Shown piece by piece: positions 1 through 5,530 of a stretch of DNA of 5,586 nucleotides. Position numbers and translations under genes: made by a program. Source of the stretch: Pirellulales bacterium (GTDB lineage Bacteria; Planctomycetota; Planctomycetia; Pirellulales; Thermoguttaceae); contig JAUWWA010000152.1 of the NCBI GenBank assembly GCA_030617125.1, positions 1 to 5,586 on the forward strand, read 5' to 3'. The notes beneath the pieces were generated by a model, which had not been told where the DNA came from, did not search any database, and saw only the letters and a list, made by a program, of their open reading frames with translations. Each line of letters begins with the position of its first letter. Within the stretch, counting starts at the first letter, position 1.

Positions 1-950
1 TTCCCCTCGGCCAACTCGCGGAAACTCATATATCGCTCCAAAGCGTACATGTGGTAGTGGGTCCACGGCTTGGGATCGATCACGTAGTGATGCGCGAACC
101 AGCCGTTTCCGCGGAGCTGGGCCGCCCGGAACCGGCGTGGGTCGAGCCCGGTTCTCGGTTGCCGGCCCTGCTTCGGCGGCGCCGTTTGCTCAACCTCTTT
201 CAAAGCCGGGGACCGATCGTCGTCTTTCTGCTCGACCGGAACGACCAGACCGAGCAAATCGGCACAGATGTAAACGCTTCCGAGTCCGGCCGCCGCCATG
301 CTGGGCCGCACGCCACCCTGTTTGACCGGTACGAAGGACAGTGACACCGTTCCCTGGTAACCGAACGCCCCGCTGGGGTCCTGCGTTCGCAATAACCAGG
401 TGGCGACACCCTCGATCGACTCGATCGGGACGCGAAACCCGGCCTGGGTCGCCTCCCAGGAACCGAGCACCCCGTACTGGGTCATCGACGTATCGCCCGT
501 CTCCCGGTTTGGATATCCCCAGCCGCCGTGCGGCTTCTGGTACAACCGCAGCCGTTCGAGCAAACACTCGATCTCCGGACGGTACTTGCTTGGGTCGAGG
601 GTGACCAGGAAGATGATGCACAGGCCCGGGCTGTACATCTCCTCGAATTCCACCTTTTGCGGATCAAGGGCGCCCAGTGTCTTCTGGATCGCGCCGACGG
701 CCTCGACAATACGGGGGTGTTCCGCGTCGGCGCCGTGTTTCAACAAGGCCAACCCGAGCAGCGCCTGCGCTCCGAGGCGGCTGTCCGCGGCGGATTCGAG
801 GAACCGGATCGCCCCAGCAACGGCCCGCCTTACCTCTGGGCTGTCCGGCGTAAAGGCCGTCGCGCAGTCGGCGGTGAGCGCCACGGCCAGCAGCACGGGC
901 CACAGCGCGGCGATCGCCGATCGGTCGAGTCGCAATGGCCGTTTTGCCAT
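1..950 (-). CDS. Secreted terpenoid-cyclase/prenyltransferase toroid-repeat protein, 3' end cut by window edge
   Basis: A single uninterrupted frame gives 316 codons from ATG at 950 down to the left edge, with no stop, so the C-terminus is missing. The start is supported by AAAGGA (958-963) seven bases upstream and by an in-frame stop at 1002-1004. Residues 1-32 form a Sec signal peptide: basic start, hydrophobic stretch at about 12-27, and an A-T-A cleavage motif at 30-32. Two QW-like repeats of the squalene-hopene cyclase/prenyltransferase alpha-alpha toroid fold are visible: LYQKPHGGWGYP (136-147), followed by GDTSMTQYGVLGSWEA (152-167), and WLLRTQDPSGAFGY (185-198). A later YHMYALER segment (299-306) resembles a motif I remember from planctomycetal members of this group. 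A charged, proline-rich linker lies near 240-272. No DXDD-type cyclase acid motif is visible, so I infer a non-enzymatic or unknown role rather than hopanoid synthesis. It is transcribed divergently from the HYExAFE gene. The fold call is fairly sure; the function is unknown. Confidence 0.75.
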   Translation of the reverse strand, partial: MAKRPLRLDRSAIAALWPVLLAVALTADCATAFTPDSPEVRRAVAGAIRFLESAADSRLGAQALLGLALLKHGADAEHPRIVEAVGAIQKTLGALDPQKVEFEEMYSPGLCIIFLVTLDPSKYRPEIECLLERLRLYQKPHGGWGYPNRETGDTSMTQYGVLGSWEATQAGFRVPIESIEGVATWLLRTQDPSGAFGYQGTVSLSFVPVKQGGVRPSMAAAGLGSVYICADLLGLVVPVEQKDDDRSPALKEVEQTAPPKQGRQPRTGLDPRRFRAAQLRGNGWFAHHYVIDPKPWTHYHMYALERYMSFRELAEG

Positions 951-1050
951 GGAACCATCCTTTACCGACCAGTCGCCTGCCAAATCAGCCGCAACCAGAC
1001 ACTAGCGACACCTGCGCACAGCTACCAAACCCCTCAGGCTAACGGCGACA

Positions 1051-1088
1051 GATTCAGCGTCAGCAGCCGATTGTAACGCTGCCGAATC
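1051..1088. repeat. Imperfect inverted repeat spanning the gene 1 -10 region
   Basis: GATTCAGCGT (1051-1060) is complementary to ACGCTG plus AATC (1076-1081 and 1085-1088) with a three-base bulge, giving ten pairs around a 15-base centre. The -10 hexamer (1070-1075) lies in that centre. Because the predicted start of transcription is inside the repeat, an operator role is more plausible than an RNA hairpin. The resemblance could be chance. Confidence 0.25.
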
Positions 1089-1098
1089 GCACGGTCAA
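1070..1098 (-). promoter_or_regulatory. Candidate sigma70-like promoter for the toroid-repeat gene
   Basis: Read on the minus strand, TTGACC (1093-1098, 5 of 6 matches to the -35 consensus) is followed after exactly 17 bases by TACAAT (1070-1075, 5 of 6 matches to the -10). Transcription would begin near 1063 and give a 5' leader of about 110 bases before the ATG at 950. The spacing and match quality are good. Planctomycete promoters are poorly characterised, so this remains a prediction. Confidence 0.5.
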
Positions 1099-1119
1099 GG
1101 AAATCCACCCTTACTAGTC

Positions 1120-1135
1120 TTGTAACGGGATACAA
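1120..1135. promoter_or_regulatory. Operator-like inverted repeat upstream of the HYExAFE gene
   Basis: TTGTA (1120-1124) and TACAA (1131-1135) form a perfect 5-bp inverted repeat with a 6-base spacer, 32 bases before the HYExAFE start codon. Its left half belongs to an 8-base word, TTGTAACG, that also occurs at 1071-1078 over the -10 of the divergent gene 1 promoter. The pattern would suit a shared DNA-binding protein, but arms this short arise often by chance. Confidence 0.25.
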
Positions 1136-1167
1136 CTTGTCGCACAATAGGGGGGCACGCGTGCCGG

Positions 1168-1728
1168 ATGATGGCCATGGCCAACCGCGATAACCACTAC
1201 GAAGCGGCGTTCGAGGCGTACCTGCGCAGCCACGGTGTGCCATATGTGGCCGTCGACGAGGCGAAGCGGAGTTTGCTCAGCGATGGGGGGTCGCTCAAGA
1301 GCCTCGACTTCATCGTCTCCTCGCCCGGCGACACTACTTGGCTGGTTGACGTGAAGGGCCGGCGGTTCCCGTCGGGCGACGAGACCAAGCAATACTGGAA
1401 GAATTGGTCGACCCGCGACGACCTTCGGAGCCTGGCCCAATGGGAGGATCTCTTCGGCGAGGGGTTCTGTGCGCTGTTCGTGTTCGCCTACGACGTGCTT
1501 GGCGACCGGGCCCCGCTGCCGGCCGAACAGCTTTTCGAGCACCGCGGCAACCTGTACGGGTTCGTGGCGGTTCGTCTTTCCGACTACGCAGCCTGTGCCC
1601 ACCCGATCTCGCCCAGTTGGGACACCATGGCCATGCCGACGGCCGAGTTTCGGCGTTTTGCACGGCCGCTGGAGGAGCTGCTGGGACTTCGTGACGTCGA
1701 CCAGCCTGCGGCGAACGTCAAGGAGTAG
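1168..1728 (+). CDS. HYExAFE-type protein with PD-(D/E)XK nuclease-like residue pattern
   Basis: This 186-residue protein begins with NHYEAAFEAYL (9-19), matching the HYExAFE signature that names a conserved family of unknown function I associate with planctomycetes. After a predicted first helix carrying E12 and E16 come SLDFIV (D47) and then WLVDVKGRRFP, which holds D61-x-K63. The order Glu (helix), Asp, D-x-K and hydrophobic strands at 45-50 and 57-62 is the expected layout of a PD-(D/E)XK nuclease core, so a nuclease-like fold is inferred. A tryptophan- and charge-rich middle (77-95) and a hydrophobic strand, FCALFVFAYDV (100-110), follow. There is no signal peptide or membrane segment, which suggests a cytoplasmic protein. 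The start is uncertain: ATGs occur at 1168, 1171 and 1177. The only purine-rich Shine-Dalgarno (AGGGGGG, 1149-1155) is 12 bases before the first, which is long. No substrate or activity can be assigned. Confidence 0.8.
   Translation: MMAMANRDNHYEAAFEAYLRSHGVPYVAVDEAKRSLLSDGGSLKSLDFIVSSPGDTTWLVDVKGRRFPSGDETKQYWKNWSTRDDLRSLAQWEDLFGEGFCALFVFAYDVLGDRAPLPAEQLFEHRGNLYGFVAVRLSDYAACAHPISPSWDTMAMPTAEFRRFARPLEELLGLRDVDQPAANVKE
1720..1725 (+). promoter_or_regulatory. Strong Shine-Dalgarno at the end of the HYExAFE gene
   Basis: AAGGAG immediately precedes the HYExAFE stop codon (TAG, 1726-1728) and lies five bases before an ATG at 1731. It is the best Shine-Dalgarno in the window, and this placement is typical of translational coupling. 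The same bases encode the Lys-Glu end of the HYExAFE protein, so a chance match is possible. Confidence 0.35.
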
Positions 1729-1730
1729 GC

Positions 1731-1862
1731 ATGCGCACGGACATCATTACCAGCCGTGACTTCCCCAGGCAAGATGGGCTAATCAAGAATCACATCAGAC
1801 TTGCGAGTGCAGGGCAATCCTTCTCGGGAAGGTCCCAAGTACGCCGAAAAAACCGCGGATAG
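1731..1862 (+). CDS. Possible small ORF (43 residues) between the HYExAFE and sulfatase genes
   Basis: ATG at 1731 opens a 43-codon frame ending with TAG at 1860-1862, two bases after the HYExAFE stop and 26 bases before the sulfatase ATG. The predicted peptide is basic, starts MRTDIITSRDFPRQDG and ends RSQVRRKNRG. It has no signal peptide, membrane segment or recognisable motif. The support is its Shine-Dalgarno (AAGGAG, five bases upstream) and its tight packing. Against it, third codon positions do not show the strong G/C preference of the neighbouring genes, a small hairpin lies within it, and I know no homologue. It may be a chance frame in the leader of the sulfatase gene. Confidence 0.2.
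   Translation: MRTDIITSRDFPRQDGLIKNHIRLASAGQSFSGRSQVRRKNRG
1819..1832 (+). other. Small hairpin upstream of the sulfatase gene
   Basis: CCTTC (1819-1823) pairs with GAAGG (1828-1832) around the tetraloop TCGG. It lies in the 160-base gap between the HYExAFE and sulfatase genes. No run of T follows, so it is not an intrinsic terminator, and read-through from the HYExAFE gene into the sulfatase gene is possible. It could be a leader structure or chance. Confidence 0.25.
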
Positions 1863-1888
1863 TAACAACACAAAAAGGAAAAGAAGCC

Positions 1889-3214
1889 ATGAGCCGTGCG
1901 TTTGCCAGGTGTCTCGTAGGGATCGGCTTGCTGCTGGTCGTCGCGCCGACGATCGCAAAAGACACGCGGCCGAATATCCTGTTCATTATCGCGGATGACC
2001 TGGGCTGGGCCGACGTGGGATATCACGGTTCGAAGATCGAAACGCCGAGCATCGATCGCCTCGCCCGCGACGGAGTGCGGCTCGAGCAGCACTACGTGCA
2101 GCCGATGTGCAGTCCGACGCGGGCAGCGCTGCTGAGCGGGCGCTACCCCAGCCGCTTCGGCGTGCTGGCCGCGACCAACGAGCAGGTCTTCCCACTGGAC
2201 AGCGTCACTTTGCCCGCAGCCCTGAAAACCATCGGCTACCACACGAGTCTGTCGGGCAAATGGCATCTGGGGTCGAAGCCTGAGTGGGGGCCGCTGAAGT
2301 TCGGGTTCGATCGGGCTTATGGTTCGCTGGCCGGCGGCGTCGGGCCGTACAACCACCGCTACAAGAAGGGGCCTTTCAGCTTCACCTGGCATCGAAACCA
2401 CAAGCTCATCGAAGAGGAAGGGCACGTGACTGATCTGATCGCCAAGGAAGTCATCGAGTGGATCGAAGCCCGGCGGCAGCCGTGGTTCATCTACGTGCCT
2501 TTCACGGCCGTTCACATTCCCGTTGCCGCTCCCGAACGTTGGATCAAACACTATGAAGGCAAGATCGAGAACGAATCGTACCGGCGCTATGCGGCTTACA
2601 CCACACAGATGGACGACGCCATCGGGCAAATGATCGAGGCGCTCAATCGCACCGGGCAACGCAAGAACACGCTCGTCGTGTTCACTTCCGACAACGGCTC
2701 GACCCCGAGTTGGCGCCCCCGTGGCAGATACCCCGGCGAGCACAAACCGTGCCCCGTGCTGGGGAGCAACCTTCCGCTGCGGGGACACAAAGCGACGCTT
2801 TATGAAGGTGGTATCCGCGTGCCGACGGCGGTGAACTGGCCGGGCGTGCTCGAAGCGGGGAAGATCGTCGATTCGCCCGTCCACGTGGTCGACTGGATGC
2901 CCACCCTTTGTCGCCTGGCCGGCTACGAGCCCGACAGTGACCTGCAATGGGACGGCCGTGACATCTGGCCCTTGCTTTCCGGCGAGGTGCAACAAGCAGA
3001 GCCCCGCGTACTGTATTGGCGATTCACCGGCGGCCGAACGGCCATCCGCGAGGCCGACTGGAAGCTGCTTCTGGGAAAGGACGGCCGGCGGGCAGAGTTG
3101 TTCAACCTTGCCGAAGATCCCTACGAGAAACAAAACCTGGCAAAACAATATCCCGAGCGCGTGGCGAAGCTCAAGGCCTTACTCCCCAAATACCGGCAGG
3201 ACGATCAGCCGTAG
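1889..3214 (+). CDS. Secreted S1-family arylsulfatase
   Basis: This 441-residue protein hydrolyses sulfate esters, most likely on a polysaccharide, outside the cytoplasm. Residues 1-23 form a signal peptide ending T-I-A. The S1 sulfatase core follows: PNILFIIADDLGW supplies metal ligands D36 and D37, and CSPTRAALLSGRYP (74-87) is the formylglycine signature with C74 as the residue to be oxidised and R78 beside it. GKWHLG gives K124 and H126, AVHIP gives H209, TSDNG gives D268 and N269, and RGHKATLYEGG gives K301. Every expected active-site residue is present, so it should be active after maturation by a formylglycine-generating enzyme, which is not encoded here. The C-terminal region (about 370-435) carries the usual WKLLL...AELFNLAEDPYE segment. 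The length is normal for bacterial S1 sulfatases. The motif context resembles arylsulfatase B-like members, but substrate cannot be read from sequence. AAGGA (1875-1879), nine bases upstream, supports the start. The gene follows the HYExAFE gene by 160 bases and converges on the next gene. Confidence 0.95.
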   Translation: MSRAFARCLVGIGLLLVVAPTIAKDTRPNILFIIADDLGWADVGYHGSKIETPSIDRLARDGVRLEQHYVQPMCSPTRAALLSGRYPSRFGVLAATNEQVFPLDSVTLPAALKTIGYHTSLSGKWHLGSKPEWGPLKFGFDRAYGSLAGGVGPYNHRYKKGPFSFTWHRNHKLIEEEGHVTDLIAKEVIEWIEARRQPWFIYVPFTAVHIPVAAPERWIKHYEGKIENESYRRYAAYTTQMDDAIGQMIEALNRTGQRKNTLVVFTSDNGSTPSWRPRGRYPGEHKPCPVLGSNLPLRGHKATLYEGGIRVPTAVNWPGVLEAGKIVDSPVHVVDWMPTLCRLAGYEPDSDLQWDGRDIWPLLSGEVQQAEPRVLYWRFTGGRTAIREADWKLLLGKDGRRAELFNLAEDPYEKQNLAKQYPERVAKLKALLPKYRQDDQP

Positions 3215-3233
3215 TCGCCGCCTTCTGGGGAGA

Positions 3234-5237
3234 TCACTTCTTCGACTTCGGCTCGATCGTGATCATGCGGAAAGAATTGCCGGGGATCGAGATCATCATG
3301 TACCGCTCCGGTATCACAATCCCGGTCATGGCGTCTTTGAAGTCAACGGGACCCAACCGGCCGGCGATTCGACGTTCGTTGATTCGAGCGCGCACGGGCT
3401 GATCGTCCCAGTTGGCCAAAAGCGCCAGCAGCGCCTTGTCGCGCTCGCGCTGCCAGAGACAGGCGACTACACTCTCGGGCTTCAGGGCGAACCACTTTGG
3501 CAGTTCGTGGGGGCGGAAGAGCACGACCGGCTCTTTGTCCAGTCCGAAGTCGAAGCGGGCCCGCGACGCGGCCATCGCCGGCGAGGAGTCCAGCCAGCCG
3601 TGGGCCGCCCACACCATCTGGCCCCACGGCAACACCCGGGAAAGCAGCCAGTGTGACCAATCGCCGTCGGTCCGCACGCCCATCGAACTCAAATACGAGG
3701 GAACCGCCCCCACCTGGTGCCCGGTGCCGGTAATCTCCATGTAAGTGCGGTCGAACAGGTTCAGCAGCTTCGCTCGCGGGAAGGCCTTGACGTTGCGGAA
3801 GTGTTCCCCGTCGGAATAGATGTCGACCCAGGCAAGCTGCAACGGGTTGAACGTCTGGGAGGTGTGTTCCCAGATAATGCCGTCTGGTTTTTTCGTCTTG
3901 ACGATGGTGTAGATGCGTTTGTGCAGGTCGCGCAGAGCAAAGAAGGGATAGGTCCGCTTTCCACCGGCGCCGCATCCGTGGCGGGTGTTCTGGCACCAGT
4001 AGGGGCCGGGGTTGTCGATGTAGATGCCGTCGAAGTCCAGATTATCCATCGCCTGCTCGACCCCCCAGGCCAAGAAGTCGGCGAAGCTGCTGGCCGGGCA
4101 GCAGGCGTCCGCGCCGACTACGCCCGAGCCGACCTTCCACTCGTCACCTTCCAGCACGACTTTGGACATCACCCAATCGGTGTGATTTCGCCGGTTGACC
4201 TTGGACTCCGCCGACGTGGCCGAGGTGGTGATGTAGTAGCAGAACCGCATACCCTGCCGGTGCTTTCGCGCCAGCATCTGCGCCGTCTTTTCGAAATCGC
4301 CGGGCTGGGGAAAGCTGAACAGCGGTTGAAGGTAGCCGCCCGACATGGCCGTCGTCAAATTGCCCCCAGGCAGTGTGCCGATGCGGATGCTCCAGCGATC
4401 CTCGCGCATCGGCTTGGCCGGCGTGGCCATCAGGCCGAAGCTGTATCGCCGCCGGAGCGACAGTTCGATCGGTTGGGTGATGATCTCCAACGACAGTTCC
4501 AACTCATCCGCGCGGCGCCGCAGCCGAATGGCGTCTTTGGCCGGGGTCCAACCGTCGGAAGTCTCGGTGACCACGGTGAAACCCACGTCGTGGTTGCCCA
4601 CCCACACCAGCGGCTGCCAGGAGTAGACCACCGTGGCGTCCGGCGCGCTGGGCGAGCGCCGGTAGATGAGCGGATTCCAGCGCATCTCCGTATGATGAAA
4701 GATAGACGCCCCTGCTGCGAAGGGGAACACCACGCGCATGCCCTGGAGAACAACCGTTTGCTCGCACTCCAGTGTCAGGTCCGTGCGGATCAACCCGTCG
4801 TACTCGATCCAGCTCTTCGTGGTGATCTTCACCGGACCGGCCTCTGCCGCGGACGAGAAATCAATCCGATCGGGGCTGACCTTGGTAAAGACGGTGGCAG
4901 AGGCGTCGACCGCCGTCCAACTACCGTTTGTCTTGAGCATCAGTGCGATCGGTTGCGCCAAAATCTCCTGATTCTGACTGGTCACGGACGTGGGCAGGAG
5001 GCCGCCAAGCCCGTAGGATCGACCCCAACACTTCACACGGTCGTCGTGGCGGACCAGCGGAGTGTACGGCGGCATGACGCGTGTCGAGATGCCGGATTTC
5101 GATCCCCGCCAGGGCTCCGAAGGGTCGTCCAGATCATACGTCTTGGTCTGGGCAGTTGCCGAGAACGTGCTCCCGACCAGTACGGCGGCCAGGCTCAACA
5201 ACAGCAGACAGGTCTGACGGCGGATCGTCGATGTCAC
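3234..5237 (-). CDS. Secreted glycoside-hydrolase-like protein (DUF6067/GH123 N-terminal type)
   Basis: This 667-residue exported protein starts with GTG at 5235-5237. GGGAG (5244-5248) lies six bases upstream and an in-frame stop lies at 5259-5261. Residues 1-29 are a signal peptide ending A-T-A before Gln30. Residues 40-290 are rich in predicted beta strands (for example the ISTRVMPPYTPL and KCWGRSYGL segments), as expected for a sugar-binding beta-sandwich. Residues 300-550 look like a TIM-barrel: FDGIYIDNPGPYWCQN (402-417), HGCGAGGKRTYPFFALRDLHKRIY (420-443), PDGIIWEHTS (451-460) and DIYSDGEHFRN (472-482). These match my recollection of the DUF6067/GH123-related family. D408, E457, D476 and E478 are candidate acidic active-site residues, unproven. 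A C-terminal beta domain (about 585-660) closes the protein. A role in polysaccharide breakdown is inferred. The gene converges on the sulfatase gene with 19 bases between stops. The substrate is unknown. Confidence 0.85.
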   Translation of the reverse strand: MTSTIRRQTCLLLLSLAAVLVGSTFSATAQTKTYDLDDPSEPWRGSKSGISTRVMPPYTPLVRHDDRVKCWGRSYGLGGLLPTSVTSQNQEILAQPIALMLKTNGSWTAVDASATVFTKVSPDRIDFSSAAEAGPVKITTKSWIEYDGLIRTDLTLECEQTVVLQGMRVVFPFAAGASIFHHTEMRWNPLIYRRSPSAPDATVVYSWQPLVWVGNHDVGFTVVTETSDGWTPAKDAIRLRRRADELELSLEIITQPIELSLRRRYSFGLMATPAKPMREDRWSIRIGTLPGGNLTTAMSGGYLQPLFSFPQPGDFEKTAQMLARKHRQGMRFCYYITTSATSAESKVNRRNHTDWVMSKVVLEGDEWKVGSGVVGADACCPASSFADFLAWGVEQAMDNLDFDGIYIDNPGPYWCQNTRHGCGAGGKRTYPFFALRDLHKRIYTIVKTKKPDGIIWEHTSQTFNPLQLAWVDIYSDGEHFRNVKAFPRAKLLNLFDRTYMEITGTGHQVGAVPSYLSSMGVRTDGDWSHWLLSRVLPWGQMVWAAHGWLDSSPAMAASRARFDFGLDKEPVVLFRPHELPKWFALKPESVVACLWQRERDKALLALLANWDDQPVRARINERRIAGRLGPVDFKDAMTGIVIPERYMMISIPGNSFRMITIEPKSKK

Positions 5238-5243
5238 TGCAAT

Positions 5244-5248
5244 CTCCC
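5244..5248 (-). promoter_or_regulatory. Shine-Dalgarno fixing the GTG start of the glycoside-hydrolase-like gene
   Basis: Read on the minus strand, GGGAG lies six bases before the GTG at 5237. No ATG, GTG or TTG occurs in frame between this site and the upstream stop at 5259-5261. The following codons encode a complete signal peptide. Together these fix the GTG as the start. Confidence 0.7.
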
Positions 5249-5271
5249 GAGGGTTCGGTTAACCAGAGAGG

Positions 5272-5285
5272 CGGGTTTTCACCCG
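5272..5285 (-). other. GNRA-type hairpin in the leader of the glycoside-hydrolase-like gene
   Basis: On the minus strand CGGGT (5281-5285) and ACCCG (5272-5276) pair around a GAAA loop, a stable tetraloop class. It lies about 34 bases before the GTG. The predicted start of transcription (about 5283) falls at its 5' edge, so whether the whole stem is transcribed depends on the exact start. Confidence 0.3.
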
Positions 5286-5289
5286 TGTT

Positions 5290-5318
5290 AATCTACACCA
5301 AGAACACGGCCGTGTCGA
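5290..5318 (-). promoter_or_regulatory. Candidate sigma70-like promoter for the glycoside-hydrolase-like gene
   Basis: Read on the minus strand, TCGACA (5313-5318, 5 of 6 matches to the -35) is followed after 17 bases by TAGATT (5290-5295, 4 of 6 matches to the -10). Transcription would begin near 5283, leaving a leader of about 45 bases. A 12-bp palindrome overlaps the -35 and spacer. The match is moderate. Confidence 0.35.
5304..5315. promoter_or_regulatory. Perfect 12-bp palindrome, candidate operator
   Basis: ACACGGCCGTGT reads identically on both strands. It covers the spacer and half of the -35 element of the candidate promoter for the glycoside-hydrolase-like gene, a classic position for repressor binding. 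I recognise no specific regulator from it. Its GC-rich core increases the chance of random occurrence in this genome. Confidence 0.35.
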
Positions 5319-5330
5319 TTGCCGCAAATG

Positions 5331-5466
5331 GGAGGTTGCATCAGTCCCGCCAGTTTACAGTTCGGCCATTCGCTTGTTCGACGGCCTTGGAAGGTCATTG
5401 TGCAACTCCACCCAACCGCTTTTCAGACACAGCCTAGTGGTCTGTATCACTGCAAACGTGGAGTTG
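5331..5466. repeat. Three related segments able to form alternative stems
   Basis: CAACTCCAC (5403-5411) is the exact reverse complement of GTGGAGTTG (5458-5466), a 9-bp inverted repeat with 46 bases between. The overlapping TGCAACTCC (5401-5409) also pairs with GGAGGTTGCA (5331-5340) with one bulged base. The middle segment can therefore pair with either flank but not both. A smaller stem, CAGAC/GTCTG (5424-5428 and 5440-5444), is nested in the right-hand loop. No coding frame explains this DNA. Confidence 0.45.
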
Positions 5467-5498
5467 ACCGTTTAGCGGGGCCGCCAAGCCGCCCGCAC

Positions 5499-5530
5499 AA
5501 AACCAAAAATAACGGGCCGCGTTTCGGCCC
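5499..5530 (-). terminator. Intrinsic terminator-like hairpin on the minus strand
   Basis: On the minus strand GGGCCG (5525-5530) and CGGCCC (5514-5519) form a perfect six-pair GC stem with a five-base loop. GTTATTTTTGGTTTTG follows directly (5498-5513). This is a standard factor-independent terminator shape. It would end a minus-strand transcript entering from the right edge, and it would insulate the glycoside-hydrolase-like gene from that transcript. Confidence 0.6.

Noticed and set aside
400..1005. A 201-codon plus-strand frame over the toroid-repeat gene, together with the other overlapping frames at 51-1076
   Set aside because: The minus-strand frame has a signal peptide, QW-like repeats, a ribosome site and a promoter. 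The plus-strand frames have none of these.
1120..1148. Possible plus-strand promoter TTGTAA-17-CACAAT for the HYExAFE gene
   Set aside because: Each hexamer matches only 4 of 6 positions, and the implied start near 1155 would leave the only Shine-Dalgarno (1149-1155) outside the transcript.
1790..3148. A 452-codon open frame on the minus strand, antisense to the sulfatase
   Set aside because: The sulfatase on the opposite strand has complete family motifs and a good ribosome site. The antisense frame has no recognisable motif and is explained by GC-rich codon use, which removes stops from antisense frames.
3232..3264. Inverted repeat GATCAC/GTGATC at the end of the glycoside-hydrolase-like gene as a terminator
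   Set aside because: The stem has six pairs of modest GC content with a 21-base loop and no T tract on either strand, and it lies mostly inside coding sequence.
3717..5291. A 524-codon open frame on the plus strand, antisense to the glycoside-hydrolase-like gene
   Set aside because: Its translation is arginine-, glycine- and histidine-rich with no domain, and it lies almost wholly within a well-supported gene. It is a shadow frame.
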